DNA from: Deinococcus sp. HSC-46F16
GTDB taxonomy: Bacteria; Deinococcota; Deinococci; Deinococcales; Deinococcaceae
DNA length: 64,000 nucleotides
Direction of reading: 5' to 3'
NCBI RefSeq assembly: GCF_024171495.1
Contig: NZ_JALJZW010000004.1
Location: forward strand, 5,001 to 69,000
This document shows positions 1 through 11,102 of this stretch, piece after piece; position 1 is the first letter of the stretch; every line of letters begins with the position of its first letter. Below the pieces are notes generated by a model, which saw only the letters and a list, made by a program, of their open reading frames with translations, made no database searches and had not been told where the DNA came from. The position numbers and the translations under genes were made by a program.

Positions 1-1391
1 TCAGGGCTGAGATTGGACAACACCTTCTTCTGGGCCGCGTTGGCGGGCGCGTCCTGACGGTCGTAGGCCGTCTCGCCGTACTGCTCGGTCAGGGCCGCGA
101 AGCGCTGGGAAGGTGTCTGCCCCGTCCTCGCCGTGATCTCGGCAGCGAGGAGGCCGGGAATGATCCCGTCCTTGTCAGTGCTCCACGCGCCGCCGTCCAT
201 CCGCAGGAAGCTCGCACCCGCGCTCTCCTCTCCCCCGAAGCCGAGCGAACCGGTCAGCAGGCCGTCCACGAAGTACTTGAAGCCCACGGGGACCTCGACC
301 AGCCGCCGCCCCAGGCCCGCCGTCACCCGGTCGATCAGGGCGCTCGACACCAGCGTCTTGCCCACGCCCGCGTCCGCGCTCCAGCCGGGCCGGTTCTGGA
401 ACAGGTAGCCAATCATCACCGCGAGGTAATGGTTGGGGTTCATCAGCCCGTCGGCGGTGACGATGCCGTGGCGGTCAGCGTCGGGATCGTTGCCCACGGC
501 CACGTCAAAGTCGTCCTTGAGCCGCAGCAGCCCGGCCATCGCGTAGGGGCTGGAGCAATCCATCCGGATCTTGCCGTCGCGGTCGACTGGCATAAAGGCG
601 AAGCGGGGGTCCACCGTCTCATTGACGATGGTGAGGTTCAGGCCGTGCGCGTCCCGAATCGCCTCCCAGACGGGCAGGCTGGCGCCACCAAGGGGATCGA
701 CGCCCAACCGCACGCCGCTCTCGCGGATGGTGGCGAGATCCACGACCTGATCCAGTTCGGCCACGTAGGGGGCCACGAAATCGAACGGCTCCAGCGCGGC
801 GAGGGCGTCGTCCAGGCCTACCCGCCGCACGTCCCGCAATCCCCCTTCCAGCAGCGCGTTGGCCCGTGCCTGCACGCCTCCCGTCACGTCCGTATCGGCG
901 GGGCCGCCCGAGGGCGGGTTGTACTTGAAGCCGCCGTCCCGCGGGGGGTTGTGGCTGGGGGTGATGACGATGCCGTCGGCGGTCCCGTCTCCCCCGGCGC
1001 GGTTATGGTTCAAGATCGCGTGGCTGATCAGCGGCGTAGGTGTGAAAAAGCCCGGCTGGGCACGCACGCGCACCCCGTTGGCGACGAGGACTTGCAGCGC
1101 CGTCATCCACGCGGGTTCGCTGAGGGCGTGCGTGTCCAGGCCCAGGTACAGCGGCCCGGTGATGCCTGCCGCCGCCCGGTGCTCCGCGACGGCCTGCGAG
1201 ACGGCGAGGATGTGCGCCTCGTTGAAGGAGCCGTTCAACGACGTGCCCCGGTGCCCGCTGGTGCCGAAAGACACGCGCTGCGACGCGTTCTGGGGGTCGG
1301 GTCGGGTCTCGTAGTAGTGGGCCACCAGGCGCGGAATGTTGGTGAGCAGCGAGGGCGGCGCGGGCTGCCCGGCGAGGTCGTGGAGGGTCAT
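1..1391 (-). CDS. pgm: Phosphoglucomutase (alpha-D-glucose-specific), 3' end cut by window edge
   Basis: Interconverts glucose 1-phosphate and glucose 6-phosphate in the cytoplasm, linking glycogen/trehalose and cell-surface sugar metabolism to glycolysis. About 463 residues are visible and the C-terminus lies off the left edge. The protein begins [13 protein letters not shown] and carries FGTSGHRG near residue 43, the phosphoserine loop TPSHNPP, the metal-binding DPDADRHG and the sugar-binding GGEESAG, all hallmarks of the alpha-D-phosphohexomutase family; the long N-terminal extension fits the Pgm subgroup. The start is ATG at 1391, with a TACACT -10-like box 7 nt upstream, suggesting a leaderless transcript. 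It is divergent from the small membrane gene at 1491. Identity is secure. Confidence 0.95.
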   Translation of the reverse strand, partial: MTLHDLAGQPAPPSLLTNIPRLVAHYYETRPDPQNASQRVSFGTSGHRGTSLNGSFNEAHILAVSQAVAEHRAAAGITGPLYLGLDTHALSEPAWMTALQVLVANGVRVRAQPGFFTPTPLISHAILNHNRAGGDGTADGIVITPSHNPPRDGGFKYNPPSGGPADTDVTGGVQARANALLEGGLRDVRRVGLDDALAALEPFDFVAPYVAELDQVVDLATIRESGVRLGVDPLGGASLPVWEAIRDAHGLNLTIVNETVDPRFAFMPVDRDGKIRMDCSSPYAMAGLLRLKDDFDVAVGNDPDADRHGIVTADGLMNPNHYLAVMIGYLFQNRPGWSADAGVGKTLVSSALIDRVTAGLGRRLVEVPVGFKYFVDGLLTGSLGFGGEESAGASFLRMDGGAWSTDKDGIIPGLLAAEITARTGQTPSQRFAALTEQYGETAYDRQDAPANAAQKKVLSNLSP

Positions 1392-1490
1392 GTTCCGCAG
1401 TGTAAGCACCCCGTCCCCGCCGGAGCCTGAGCCGAGACAGGGTGAATCTTGGCGCAAAAGCCCTCTCCCCTTCCCTGCTACCCTCGGCCC

Positions 1491-1601
1491 ATGCGCGAGT
1501 TCCTGAACGACTGGTGGCGGCTGCTCAAGCTGATCGTCCTGTCACTGGCGGTCCCGGTGGTGCTGTGGCTGCTGCTGGTATGGACGGGCGTGCTGCGGTA
1601 G
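1491..1601 (+). CDS. Small single-pass membrane protein, 36 aa
   Basis: A short reading frame starting [19 protein letters not shown]. It has a charged N-terminus, one hydrophobic helix at about residues 13-33, and an Arg at the C-terminus. TACCCT at 1479-1484 sits 6 nt before the ATG, the leaderless promoter layout seen at many genes here, which argues that this tiny frame is expressed. It ends 6 nt before the next gene, so the two are probably cotranscribed. No family is recognised; the function is unknown. Confidence 0.55.
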   Translation: MREFLNDWWRLLKLIVLSLAVPVVLWLLLVWTGVLR

Positions 1602-1607
1602 GACAAG

Positions 1608-2024
1608 GTGGAGGACGGCGGGTTCGACCTCGCAGGGGCGCGGGAAGCGGCCGCACAGGGCCGTCTGGCCGGGTGGGTGGACCTGCACCTGCGGCAGCCG
1701 GGCGGCAATCCGGCGCTGGCGGATGGGCTGAGGCTGGCGCCCCGCCTCTGGGAAGGACCAATTCAGGTGCGTCTCTCCGCTCTGGAACGGTGCTGTGGCC
1801 CCGAACCGGGGATGGAATACCCCGAGCCCACCGGAAGCTGGAAAGCCCGCGTGCTGGCCCTGGCCGCGCATGTCGGTGCGGGAGGCCGCCTCGCGCCCCT
1901 GATCGTGCAGCGGCGGGGCGGCATCCTGTCCGTGCGGGACGGCAACCACCGGCTGGGTGCCCTGGAATCCCTGGGAGAATCTGCGGCGTGGGTCCTGATC
2001 TGGACGGATGCCCCGGCAGGTTGA
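1608..2024 (+). CDS. ParB-like fold hypothetical protein, 138 aa
   Basis: The GTG start lies 6 nt after the stop of the 36-aa membrane gene. The C-terminal half contains [19 protein letters not shown] followed by GALESLG. The pattern of 'regulatory question, then DGNHR' resembles the ParB/sulfiredoxin-like nuclease fold, in which this loop binds nucleotide. The rest is not recognisable, and no HTH is visible, so it is unlikely to be a true partition protein. It may be an uncharacterised small ParB/Srx-fold enzyme found in Deinococcus. Coding potential is good and the function unknown. Confidence 0.7.
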   Translation: MEDGGFDLAGAREAAAQGRLAGWVDLHLRQPGGNPALADGLRLAPRLWEGPIQVRLSALERCCGPEPGMEYPEPTGSWKARVLALAAHVGAGGRLAPLIVQRRGGILSVRDGNHRLGALESLGESAAWVLIWTDAPAG

Positions 2025-2093
2025 CCCCCTGCCCCCGCACACTGGAACCGCTCCCAACGCGGGGTTTCGGTGCGGGCGTGTTAGCTTCCCCCC

Positions 2094-3116
<1,023 letters not shown>

Positions 3117-3208
3117 TCCGGTGGCCGTCCACTCCGTTCTCCCACCCAGGAGCACCGATGGGAGAACTCCTTTCCCGGCAACCGTTTTGTTCCTGCCCGC
3201 TCCGCTCT

Positions 3209-3237
3209 GGTTGAACGGTGACAACACCTGTTCAACC
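3209..3237. promoter_or_regulatory. GTTGAAC inverted repeat upstream of wrbA (candidate operator)
   Basis: GGTTGAAC at 3209-3216 and GTTCAACC at 3230-3237 form an 8-bp inverted repeat with a 13-bp spacer. A third GTTGAAC is at 3289-3295, just before the wrbA promoter. No T-tract follows, so it is not a terminator. It is probably a binding site for an unidentified regulator. Confidence 0.4.
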
Positions 3238-3324
3238 CGAATCCTTCTGACCCTTCCGGCCAGCGTTCAGGGTAATGGATCGCTTAATGTTGAACTATCT
3301 GCTTGGGGGGAGTAGGCTGAGGCC

Positions 3325-3927
<603 letters not shown>

Positions 3928-3943
3928 GGCGAGGGTCCAGACA

Positions 3944-3974
3944 GGCGCTCCGGGGAGGACCCGGGGCGCCTTTT
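3944..3974 (+). terminator. Intrinsic terminator after wrbA
   Basis: GGCGCTCCGG (3944-3953) pairs with CCGGGGCGCC (3961-3970) with one G-T wobble and a 7-nt loop, followed by TTTT. Confidence 0.75.
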
Positions 3975-3981
3975 GCTGTCC

Positions 3982-5049
3982 CTACCGGGGATAGAGGTCG
4001 CGGAAGTACGGTCCTTGCGATTTTGCCTGGGCACGCAGGGTGGCGAGGGGGAGCGTGACCGTCTCTGCGCATGCGGCCACGACGTGCGGCAGGCCCGTGG
4101 GTGTGAGCGCCAGCCCCTGCGGGGTGAGGTGGGCTGTCAACTCCAACCCGTCCCCCGTCAGCACCTCCCGGCACTCGGCGTCCGCGCCGCTGCGGGCGAG
4201 GTAGAGGGTGGACAGACGCGCGGGCGTCAACCCCGGCCAGATCGCCGTGACCGGCACCGGGCGGCCCGTGGCCCGGTCGAGGATCAGGCCCACGTCGAAA
4301 TTGTCGGGGTGGGCGCCGCCGCAGTAGTAGCCCGCATTCTCGAACAGGCTGACGAGGTGGGAGCGCAGGAGGGTCACCTGAGCCTCCACCCCGTAGGCGT
4401 CCTCGCCCGACCCCTCCAGCCCCGCCCGGCAGTCGAGGGCATTCGCAGCGTGTTCGAGCTGCCGGTCTTGCAGGGCCGCGTTCAGGGCGGCGCTCCCGCC
4501 CGGCACGCGCGGGGAGTGCACGCCGCTCAGCGGCTCCCGGACGCGGGCACCCCCGGCCTCTCGCACCCAGGCCCGGTTGAGCTTGAGGAAGGTGAGGGGA
4601 TCGGAGCCTCGCAACCGCCGCAGGCCGGGGGAGTCGGGGAGGTTGAGGGGCAGGCGCGTCACGTCCAGTGGGGCGAGCGAGACGGGGAGGGTCCTCCGCC
4701 CGTCCGGGCTTGTCCAACTTCCCCGCAGTCCTGCCCCGGCCCGTTCGAGACGCAGGCAGCCCGTGACCTTCGTGCCCGCGAGCGTCCAGACTTCCTCGCG
4801 CAGCAGCAGGACTGTGCCCGCGCGGCCCGGCTTCAGGCGAATATTGACGCCGAAGCGTTCGTAGAAGTAGCGGGCGGCCTCGCCGTCGTCGCGCGGACCC
4901 AGTTCCAGGGCGACCGCCTGTCCCCCCAGCGTGCCGTGGAAGACTCCCGACTTGACCCAGGACGGACTTCCTGCCTCGCCCCCGCACCCGCCCTGTGCCG
5001 CCGCCGTCCCCAGGAGAGCCAGACCCACCGTCGCCATCACGCCTCGCAT
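3982..5049 (-). CDS. Secreted hypothetical protein, DUF3298-like C-terminus, 355 aa
   Basis: A signal peptide (residues 1-19, VGLALLGTAAAQ) followed by a mature Cys-containing region indicates export. The C-terminal half contains SLFENAGYYCGGAHPDN and LATLRAQAK, similar to the RsiV/DUF3298 family of extracytoplasmic proteins that have a conserved 'Y.GGAHP' loop; that family includes lysozyme-binding anti-sigma factors. No anti-sigma domain or transmembrane helix is present here. TAGGCT lies 6 nt before the start. It is transcribed away from the downstream phosphoesterase (start 5808), whose stop is 10 nt upstream of this start, so the two may be one unit. Function is not known. Confidence 0.75.
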   Translation of the reverse strand: MRGVMATVGLALLGTAAAQGGCGGEAGSPSWVKSGVFHGTLGGQAVALELGPRDDGEAARYFYERFGVNIRLKPGRAGTVLLLREEVWTLAGTKVTGCLRLERAGAGLRGSWTSPDGRRTLPVSLAPLDVTRLPLNLPDSPGLRRLRGSDPLTFLKLNRAWVREAGGARVREPLSGVHSPRVPGGSAALNAALQDRQLEHAANALDCRAGLEGSGEDAYGVEAQVTLLRSHLVSLFENAGYYCGGAHPDNFDVGLILDRATGRPVPVTAIWPGLTPARLSTLYLARSGADAECREVLTGDGLELTAHLTPQGLALTPTGLPHVVAACAETVTLPLATLRAQAKSQGPYFRDLYPR

Positions 5050-5058
5050 GGGGCCAGC

Positions 5059-5808
5059 CTACCCGCCCCGCACGTCGAAGGTGCCCGAGCGCAGCAGCGC
5101 GGCCTCGCCCTCTCCGAAGGGACTGTGCGCCCGCGACCAACGCACCGCCGTCCCGATGTCATAGGTCACGGCGCGGAAGTCTGCGGTCCAGCGCCCCGAA
5201 CGGCACTCCAGCAGGGTCCAGCGGGCGCGAGGATCGCCGTCTACCTGATCGCTGACGGCCCCGGCGTTCACGACCAGCGTGTCCCCTACCCGCGTCGCGC
5301 CGGGACGATGGGTGTGGCCGCACAGGACCACCTCAGCCGCGAGGGGGGCGACGAGGGCACCCAGTTCGCGGGGCTCGCGGGCACGGTAAAAGCCCCCGCC
5401 TGCCGCGTCCGATTGCCAGACCCACAGCAGGCTGTCCCAGGCGCTTTCCGGCGTGCCGTGGCAGGCAAAGACGCGGCCACCCAGCGTGCGGGCGGTCAGG
5501 GGCAGGGCCGCCAGCCGCGCCCGCGTCGCCGCGTCCAGTTGCGTCTCCAGCCACGCGCCGTACTCGCGGGCGAGGGGCGAGCGCCGACCGCCCGGCCAGA
5601 ACTTCTCCTCGTTGTTGCCGCGCACCTCCAGCGCCCCGGCCCGCGCCAGTTCGTGCTGGAGGGCGGCGGCGCGGGCGGGGTCGGCCGATCCCTCCACCTG
5701 ATCGCCCAGATTGATCACGAGGTCGGGCGACTCGGCCCGCACCTCCCGCAGCACCGCCTCCAGCGCCGGGGCATTGCCATGAACGTCGCTGAGAACGGCC
5801 AACCTCAC
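5059..5808 (-). CDS. Calcineurin-like metallophosphoesterase (YfcE/MJ0936-like)
   Basis: A binuclear-metal phosphodiesterase or phosphatase of 249 aa. Metal ligands follow the family order: D8 and H10 in LSDVHGN, D37 in NLGDQVEG, N64 in EVRGNNEE, then H in ACHGTPES and CGHTHRPG. It starts at GTG (5808), with TAGCCT 6 nt upstream, which supports that start over internal ones. Physiological substrate unknown; homologues act on small phosphodiesters or cyclic nucleotides. Confidence 0.85.
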   Translation of the reverse strand: MRLAVLSDVHGNAPALEAVLREVRAESPDLVINLGDQVEGSADPARAAALQHELARAGALEVRGNNEEKFWPGGRRSPLAREYGAWLETQLDAATRARLAALPLTARTLGGRVFACHGTPESAWDSLLWVWQSDAAGGGFYRAREPRELGALVAPLAAEVVLCGHTHRPGATRVGDTLVVNAGAVSDQVDGDPRARWTLLECRSGRWTADFRAVTYDIGTAVRWSRAHSPFGEGEAALLRSGTFDVRGG

Positions 5809-5838
5809 CCGCGCAGGCTACCCCGTTCCCGGCCCCGG

Positions 5839-5844
5839 TAGCAT
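5839..5844 (+). promoter_or_regulatory. Leaderless -10 box of dcd
   Basis: TAGCAT overlaps an upstream in-frame ATG at 5843 and lies 7 nt before the ATG at 5852. That is the spacing seen at other leaderless genes in the window, so it decides the start in favour of 5852. Confidence 0.55.
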
Positions 5845-5851
5845 GCGGCCC

Positions 5852-6411
<560 letters not shown>

Positions 6412-6415
<4 letters not shown>

Positions 6416-6933
6416 TTCGCCCGCGCACCCTGGCCGACCTCGCCGCGCTGGAGCGGGCGCTGCGGGCGGTGCATGAGGGGGACGGGTACCCGACGGTCTG
6501 GCCGCACGACCCCGGGGCGTTTCTGAGCCCGCCGTCGGTGGGCGCGTGGGCGGCCGAGGCACAGGGGCAGGTGGTGGGGCAGGTCATCCTGCGCCCGGTC
6601 CCCGACTCCACCCCCGGCTGGGTGACGGCCACCGGACTCGCGGTTCCGGAGGTGCTGATCGTCTCCCGGCTCTTCGTCGCTCCGGGAGCGCGGGGGCAGG
6701 GGCTGGCGCGGAGGCTCTTGCACGCTGCCTGGCAGGAGGCGCGGGAGCGCGGCAAACAGGCCGTTCTCGACGTTCATCACCGGAATCTGGGGGCCGTCCG
6801 GCTCTACGAGGCCGAGGGGTGGAGACGCGTCGCCACGGTGGGCGGCGACTGGACCGACCCGGACGGCACGGTTCCCCAGGTCCACGTGTATGTCGCGCCG
6901 AGTCCTGCCGCGCCATCTCTAAACCCGACTTGA
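6412..6933 (+). CDS. GNAT family N-acetyltransferase
   Basis: An acetyl-CoA-dependent N-acetyltransferase of 173 aa. The acetyl-CoA loop is [15 protein letters not shown] near residue 87, preceded by the beta-strand region [10 protein letters not shown] and followed by [18 protein letters not shown], the normal GNAT C-terminal signature. The GTG start overlaps the dcd stop (GTGA), indicating translational coupling. Substrate unknown; there is no sign of a functional link with dCTP deamination beyond the shared operon. Confidence 0.87.
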
Positions 6934-6978
6934 GGTTTTCTGCGGCTCCTTCCCCACCTGGGCTGTCAGGCTCGGGAC

Positions 6979-7200
6979 ATGCCAGACCAGGACGACAAGA
7001 ACAAGGGCCACACCAGCCAGCCCGGCGAGTACGAGCGCAACGGGCAGGAAGTCCACGAGCGTGACAAGGACGGCAAGCCCTCCTTCAAGGGGGTCAACGA
7101 CCGTGAGGCCAAAGGTGCCCGCAACACCGAGCACGACGGCCACAAGGAGTCCAAGGACGTTGAGGAAGCCCGCAGCGTCCCCGCGAGCAACCAGGGCTGA
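6979..7200 (+). CDS. Small disordered hydrophilic protein, 73 aa
   Basis: MPDQDDKNKGHTSQPGEYE... is almost free of hydrophobic residues and rich in Lys, Asp, Glu, Gly and Asn; no fold is expected. The composition is that of hydrophilin or KGG-type stress proteins, but no family repeat is clear. Two other such proteins are at 11842 and 44867. A stress or desiccation role would be inference from composition only. Confidence 0.65.
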   Translation: MPDQDDKNKGHTSQPGEYERNGQEVHERDKDGKPSFKGVNDREAKGARNTEHDGHKESKDVEEARSVPASNQG

Positions 7201-7267
7201 ACGCGGTCACGCCGGGGGCCAGGCTCATGGGTCTGGCCCTTCTTCATGCCGGACTGGAGGGCTCTCC

Positions 7268-7654
7268 ATGACCACCGAAGCCTCTTGCCCCACCCCCGGC
7301 GTGCTGGCCCTCGCGGCGCTGTTCGTCGGGGCAGGCATCCTGCATTTCGTCTCCCCGCGCCCCTTCGACCGGATCGTGCCGCCGGGGCTGCCCTTCCCCG
7401 CCCGGACAGCCACCCTGCTCAGCGGCGCGGCGGAGGTCGCGGGTGGGCTGGGGCTGCTGCACCCGGTCACCCGGCCTGCGGCCCGCTGGGGCCTGCTCGC
7501 ACTGCTGGTCGCCGTCTTTCCGGCGAACGTCGATATGGCGCAGCACCCCGAGCGCTTTCAGCCCCTGCCGGGGTGGGCGCTGTGGGCACGCTTGCCCCTT
7601 CAGCCGCTGCTGATGTGGGCGGTCTGGCGGGCCGGACGCCGCCGACTGGAATAA
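7268..7654 (+). CDS. DoxX-like integral membrane protein, 129 aa
   Basis: Four hydrophobic helices are predicted at about residues 11-28, 43-62, 70-88 and 103-122. The sequence GILHFVSPRPFDRIVPPGLP followed by SGAAEVAGGLGLL is typical of the DoxX/YphA-like family of small membrane proteins. The family is linked to thiosulfate:quinone oxidoreductase or detoxification modules, but its activity is unproven. The gene is convergent with a second DoxX protein (7701-8294) across a shared terminator. Confidence 0.78.
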   Translation: MTTEASCPTPGVLALAALFVGAGILHFVSPRPFDRIVPPGLPFPARTATLLSGAAEVAGGLGLLHPVTRPAARWGLLALLVAVFPANVDMAQHPERFQPLPGWALWARLPLQPLLMWAVWRAGRRRLE

Positions 7655-7690
7655 GGAAGCCGCCCACCTCTCAACGGGTGGGCGGCTTCC
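7655..7690. terminator. Bidirectional terminator between the two DoxX genes
   Basis: A 14-bp perfect stem, GGAAGCCGCCCACC (7655-7668) with GGTGGGCGGCTTCC (7677-7690), around an 8-nt loop. It separates convergent genes, although T-tracts are weak. Confidence 0.75.
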
Positions 7691-7700
7691 CAGGAAGGTC

Positions 7701-8294
7701 TTACGTGGTGCGCGGGGGCTGGGGAACCTGAAGGTCGCGGACTTTTTGTCTGGGCACGCTGATCACGCCGAGCTTCGGCAGAACCCAGCGGTCCAGGCCC
7801 CACCATCCGGCCACCCGCCACGCCAGCACCAGCCAGGTCGCCAGGATGAACAGCAGAGGGTTGCTCGACAGGGTGCCCGCAAGCAGGAAGTTGGCGTTCA
7901 TCAGGCCGCCGAAGAAGGCGGCGATGCCCGTCAGCAGGCCCAGGATCAGGGCGATGCCCACCGCCGTCTCCCCAAAGGCGACGAGGTAGGAGAACAGGGT
8001 CGCGTTGGGCAGGGCGACGTTCTCGATAAACGAGCCGTACCAGCCCGACACCGAGGGCCGCTCGCCCGTGGTCTTGGCCAGGGCACCTTGCAGGAAGCCC
8101 GTGACGGCGGTTCCGGCCTGTGGGCCGACCCAGGCCGGGTCGGTGACCTTGTGCCAACCGGCGTTCAGCCACTGCCAGCCGACGTAGATGCGCAGCAGAG
8201 CCCACAGGGGCGCGAGGCGGGTGTCGGCGAAGAGAAACTGCGAGATGCCGGGCTCGGTGACGATGCGGGTGGGAGCAGATGCCTGGGCAGTCAT
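7701..8294 (-). CDS. DoxX/DoxD family membrane protein, 197 aa
   Basis: A membrane protein related to the DoxD small subunit of thiosulfate:quinone oxidoreductase and to DoxX. It has LWALLRIYVGWQWLNAGWHKV (helix 1, with the conserved Trp/His), SYLVAFGETAVGIALILGLL, GGLMNANFLLAGTLSSNP and a C-terminal helix ILATWLVLAWRVAGWW, giving about four transmembrane segments. An SD AGGAGGA precedes the ATG at 8294. Two inverted repeats 50-85 bp upstream suggest it is regulated. Single-gene unit. Substrate unknown. Confidence 0.83.
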   Translation of the reverse strand: MTAQASAPTRIVTEPGISQFLFADTRLAPLWALLRIYVGWQWLNAGWHKVTDPAWVGPQAGTAVTGFLQGALAKTTGERPSVSGWYGSFIENVALPNATLFSYLVAFGETAVGIALILGLLTGIAAFFGGLMNANFLLAGTLSSNPLLFILATWLVLAWRVAGWWGLDRWVLPKLGVISVPRQKVRDLQVPQPPRTT

Positions 8295-8342
8295 GAGCGT
8301 CCTCCTGAAACCGGGGAATGGGGGGCCAGTCGATCAGGGAGA

Positions 8343-8378
8343 TTGGTCCGACTCGGAACCAACCTGTGTGGACAGGTT
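8343..8378. promoter_or_regulatory. Twin inverted repeats upstream of the DoxX gene (candidate operators)
   Basis: TTGGTCCGA (8343-8351) with TCGGAACCAA (8353-8362), and AACCTGT (8361-8367) with ACAGGTT (8372-8378; 4-bp spacer), share their junction bases. They lie 50-84 bp before the DoxX start at 8294 in an otherwise short gap. They look like adjacent dimer sites for one or two repressors, for example of the HxlR, MarR or TetR type; no regulator gene is adjacent. Confidence 0.45.
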
Positions 8379-8401
8379 CGCCCGGCCCCATTACGGCCCC
8401 A

Positions 8402-8842
8402 TTACGTCCCGGCAGTGAGCGGCTCCAGAGCCCCCCGCAAGTCGGGCGGCAACGGCACGGGCCGTCTTGTCTCCCGGTCCACGTACACGTGCACGAAATG
8501 CCCCTGGGCACAGGCCGTATCCTCCCCCTCCCGGAACACGGCCAACTCATACCGCACGCTGCTGCGCCCCAAGTGCGCCACGCGCACGCCCACGCTGAGG
8601 AGGTCCGGGAAGGCCGCCGGGGCGAAAAAGGCGCACCCCGTCTCCACGACCAGCCCGATGACGGCCCCCGCCTGCACGTCCAGCGCCCCCCGTGCGGCGA
8701 GGTAGCTGTTCACGGCGGTGTCGAAATACGCGTAATAGGTGACGTTGTTGACGTGCCCGTACACGTCGTTGTCGGCCCAGCGGGTCGGGGTGGGGTGGTG
8801 GTGGGGGTAGCGGGCGCGGCCATGCGGGGCGGGGCGGGTCAT
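8402..8842 (-). CDS. Hotdog-fold acyl-CoA thioesterase (YbgC/FadM-like)
   Basis: A 146-aa hotdog protein. The active-site segment near residue 24 is [20 protein letters not shown], in which the Asp and the 'GHVNN' are characteristic of 4-hydroxybenzoyl-CoA thioesterase-like enzymes. The remainder ([32 protein letters not shown]) follows the fold. TACGCT lies 6 nt before the ATG at 8842. It is divergent from the thiolase at 8938, and the two share a short promoter region and probably a role in acyl-CoA metabolism. Confidence 0.88.
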   Translation of the reverse strand: MTRPAPHGRARYPHHHPTPTRWADNDVYGHVNNVTYYAYFDTAVNSYLAARGALDVQAGAVIGLVVETGCAFFAPAAFPDLLSVGVRVAHLGRSSVRYELAVFREGEDTACAQGHFVHVYVDRETRRPVPLPPDLRGALEPLTAGT

Positions 8843-8937
8843 GCGGGCAGCGTACCGGAGCCGTTCGGGGGCCAGAGCTGTTCGGGGGGCAGGGACGACC
8901 CGGCCGGACCGGGACGCCCCCGCGTTAGATTGCCCGC

Positions 8938-10122
8938 ATGAGCAAGGCAGACACTCTGGTCATTACGGCGGCGCGGCGCACGCCCATCGGCAGCTTTCTG
9001 GGCACCCTCGCGGACGTCTCGGCGGTGGACCTCGGCGTGACGGCGACGCGGGCGATTCTGGAGGGCGTGAACCCGGACGAGGTCGCGGACGTGATCGTCG
9101 GCAACGTGTTGCAAGCCGGGCAGGGCATGAACGTGGCGCGGCAGATCGCCATCAAGTCGGGCCTGCCGCAGCATGTGCCGGGGCAGACGGTCAACCGGGT
9201 GTGCGGGTCGGGCCTGCAGGCGGTCGTGAGCGCCGTGCAGGGCCTAAAATCGGGCGACGGCCAGCTCTACCTCGCGGGCGGCACCGAGAGCATGAGCGGC
9301 GCCCCCTTCCTGCTTCCCCGCGCCCGGCAGGGCTACCGCCTGGGGCACGCGCAGGCGATCGACTCCATCCTCTCGGACGGCCTGACCGACGTGTTCCACG
9401 ACGTGCACATGGGCATCACCGCCGAGAACATCGCCGAGGACTGGAACCTCTCGCGCGAGGAGCAGGACGCCTTCGCGGTGGAAAGCCAGCGCCGGGCGGC
9501 GGCGGCCATCGAGTCGGGGGCCTTCGTGGACGAGGTCGTGCCGGTGGAGGTTCCCGGCAAGAAGGGGCCGACCCTGTTCGAGAAAGACGAGTACGTGCGC
9601 CCCGGCACCACTGCCGAGACGCTGGCAAAGCTCAAGCCCGCCTTCAAGAAGGGCGGCACGGTGACCGCCGGAAACGCCTCGGGCCTCAACGACGGCGCGG
9701 CGATGCTGGCCGTGACCACCGAGGGCTACGCGCAGGCGAACGGCCTGCCCATCCTGGCCGAGATCACGAGCTACGCGGCGATCGGCGTGGACCCCCGCAT
9801 CATGGGGATTGGCCCAGCGAAGGCGGTGCCCGTCGCGCTGGAACGGGCAGGCATGGGCGTGGGTGACGTGGACCTCTTCGAGCTGAACGAGGCCTTTGCC
9901 GCCCAGAGCCTCGCGGTGGTGCGGGACCTCGGCGTGGACCCCGCGCAGGTCAACGTGACGGGCGGGGCCATCGCGCTGGGGCACCCCATCGGGGCGTCGG
10001 GCGCCCGCGTCCTCGTGACCCTGATTCACGCGCTGCGCCGCTCGGGCAAGGAGACCGGGGTCGCCAGCCTGTGCATCGGCGGCGGCATGGGGATCGCGAT
10101 GGTGGTGCGGGCGCGGAGCTGA
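8938..10122 (+). CDS. Acetyl-CoA C-acetyltransferase (thiolase)
   Basis: Condenses or cleaves acetoacetyl-CoA. The 394-aa length is normal. The nucleophile Cys is in [14 protein letters not shown] near residue 89; the second-half motifs are [31 protein letters not shown] (catalytic His) and [11 protein letters not shown] (second Cys). TAGATT at 8926-8931 lies 6 nt upstream of the ATG. Whether it is biosynthetic (acetoacetyl-CoA for polyketide or PHA) or degradative cannot be told; no other fatty-acid genes flank it except the divergent thioesterase. Confidence 0.93.
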   Translation: MSKADTLVITAARRTPIGSFLGTLADVSAVDLGVTATRAILEGVNPDEVADVIVGNVLQAGQGMNVARQIAIKSGLPQHVPGQTVNRVCGSGLQAVVSAVQGLKSGDGQLYLAGGTESMSGAPFLLPRARQGYRLGHAQAIDSILSDGLTDVFHDVHMGITAENIAEDWNLSREEQDAFAVESQRRAAAAIESGAFVDEVVPVEVPGKKGPTLFEKDEYVRPGTTAETLAKLKPAFKKGGTVTAGNASGLNDGAAMLAVTTEGYAQANGLPILAEITSYAAIGVDPRIMGIGPAKAVPVALERAGMGVGDVDLFELNEAFAAQSLAVVRDLGVDPAQVNVTGGAIALGHPIGASGARVLVTLIHALRRSGKETGVASLCIGGGMGIAMVVRARS

Positions 10123-10134
10123 CGCCGGAAGTAC

Positions 10135-10175
10135 GCGGGGCGGAAGGGGCCATGTCCGGCCAGCTTCCGCCCCGC
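10135..10175. terminator. Bidirectional hairpin terminator between thiolase and membrane gene
   Basis: GCGGGGCGGAAG (10135-10146) pairs perfectly with CTTCCGCCCCGC (10164-10175). The 17-nt loop itself contains GGCC/GGCC. It separates convergent genes. Confidence 0.6.
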
Positions 10176-10189
10176 ACCCGTTGCGCAGC

Positions 10190-10993
10190 CTACTCGCCGG
10201 AGTCGCCCAGCCGCAGCCGCAGGGCCAGCCCCGGCGCGGTCCGGCGCAGGTGTCCCAGGAGCGCCGCGATCAACAGCACCAGAGACGACATTTCCAGCAG
10301 CTCCTCCACGGCGATCAGCGACACCATCTGAAGCTGCGCCGCCCGGCCCAGGCCCTCTCCCGCCGCTCCCGCCTCGATGCGGGCCTCGAAGACTTCCAGG
10401 CCCAGCGCCCCCAGCACGTACAAGCCACCCGCCAGGAGCAGGGCGCGGCGCAACCCTGCGGGAAGGTGGCGCAGGAACCGCACCAGCAGCACGCCCACGC
10501 CCAGCACCAGCAGGCCGTAGGGGATGACCCAGGCGTAGTACAGGAATCCGCCCAGACCCAACAGGGCGCGGATGGGCGCTCCCAGCTTGTCGTGCAGGGC
10601 GAAGTACTCGTCCAGCGTCAGGAAGAGCGCCAGCGCCGCCAGCCCGGTCCAGGTGCGGGCGAAGGGGTCACCGCGCCGCCGCGCCACCCGGCCCGTCAAC
10701 CACAGCGTCACCGCGGCGAGCAGCAGCAGCAGGGTGTTGTAGGTGGAAGGGATGTTGTACTCGCCGTAGAGGTTGGTGCCCGCCGAAAACTCGGGGTGGT
10801 GAAAGCCGGGAAGCAGAAGGGGGCCGAGCTGTCCCAGAAGCCCGGCGGCGATCACCAGCACGACCCCCAGGGCGAGCGCGAGGACCAGGGGCCGCACCGG
10901 AACCCGGACCTCGACCGTCCCTGGGTCGGGGGCGGTGCTCCTGCCCTCCGGGCGCGGCACCGGGGACGAAACAGGATCAGAACGGCCGAGCAT
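10190..10993 (-). CDS. Multi-pass membrane protein, 267 aa
   Basis: About seven hydrophobic stretches: [97 protein letters not shown] and a C-terminal helix near [19 protein letters not shown]. The '[14 protein letters not shown]' and 'VEELLEMSS' segments, with acidic residues inside helices, recur in Deinococcus hypothetical proteins, but I do not recognise a functional family. SD GGAGGAAA precedes the ATG at 10993. It is divergent from the ankyrin gene. Confidence 0.7.
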   Translation of the reverse strand: MLGRSDPVSSPVPRPEGRSTAPDPGTVEVRVPVRPLVLALALGVVLVIAAGLLGQLGPLLLPGFHHPEFSAGTNLYGEYNIPSTYNTLLLLLAAVTLWLTGRVARRRGDPFARTWTGLAALALFLTLDEYFALHDKLGAPIRALLGLGGFLYYAWVIPYGLLVLGVGVLLVRFLRHLPAGLRRALLLAGGLYVLGALGLEVFEARIEAGAAGEGLGRAAQLQMVSLIAVEELLEMSSLVLLIAALLGHLRRTAPGLALRLRLGDSGE

Positions 10994-11052
10994 GCCTTTC
11001 CTCCGGGGGGCTTCTCCTGCTGATGAGGATGCCGATGAGAGTTCTGTGGACC

Positions 11053-11083
11053 GGGGCGTGGCCCTGAGTGTATACCACGCCCC
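11053..11083. promoter_or_regulatory. GC-rich inverted repeat upstream of the ankyrin gene
   Basis: GGGGCGTGG (11053-11061) and CCACGCCCC (11075-11083) form a 9-bp inverted repeat 20 nt before the ankyrin start, over a TATAC sequence. It could be an operator; it is not followed by a T-tract. Confidence 0.3.
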
Positions 11084-11102
11084 CCGCCCTTACCCTGTTT
11101 CC

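Noticed and set aside
429..1430. Long open frame on the + strand opposite pgm
   Set aside because: It lies entirely in the antisense frame of a well-supported gene and its product is low-complexity Gly/Val/Arg, as expected of high-GC shadows.
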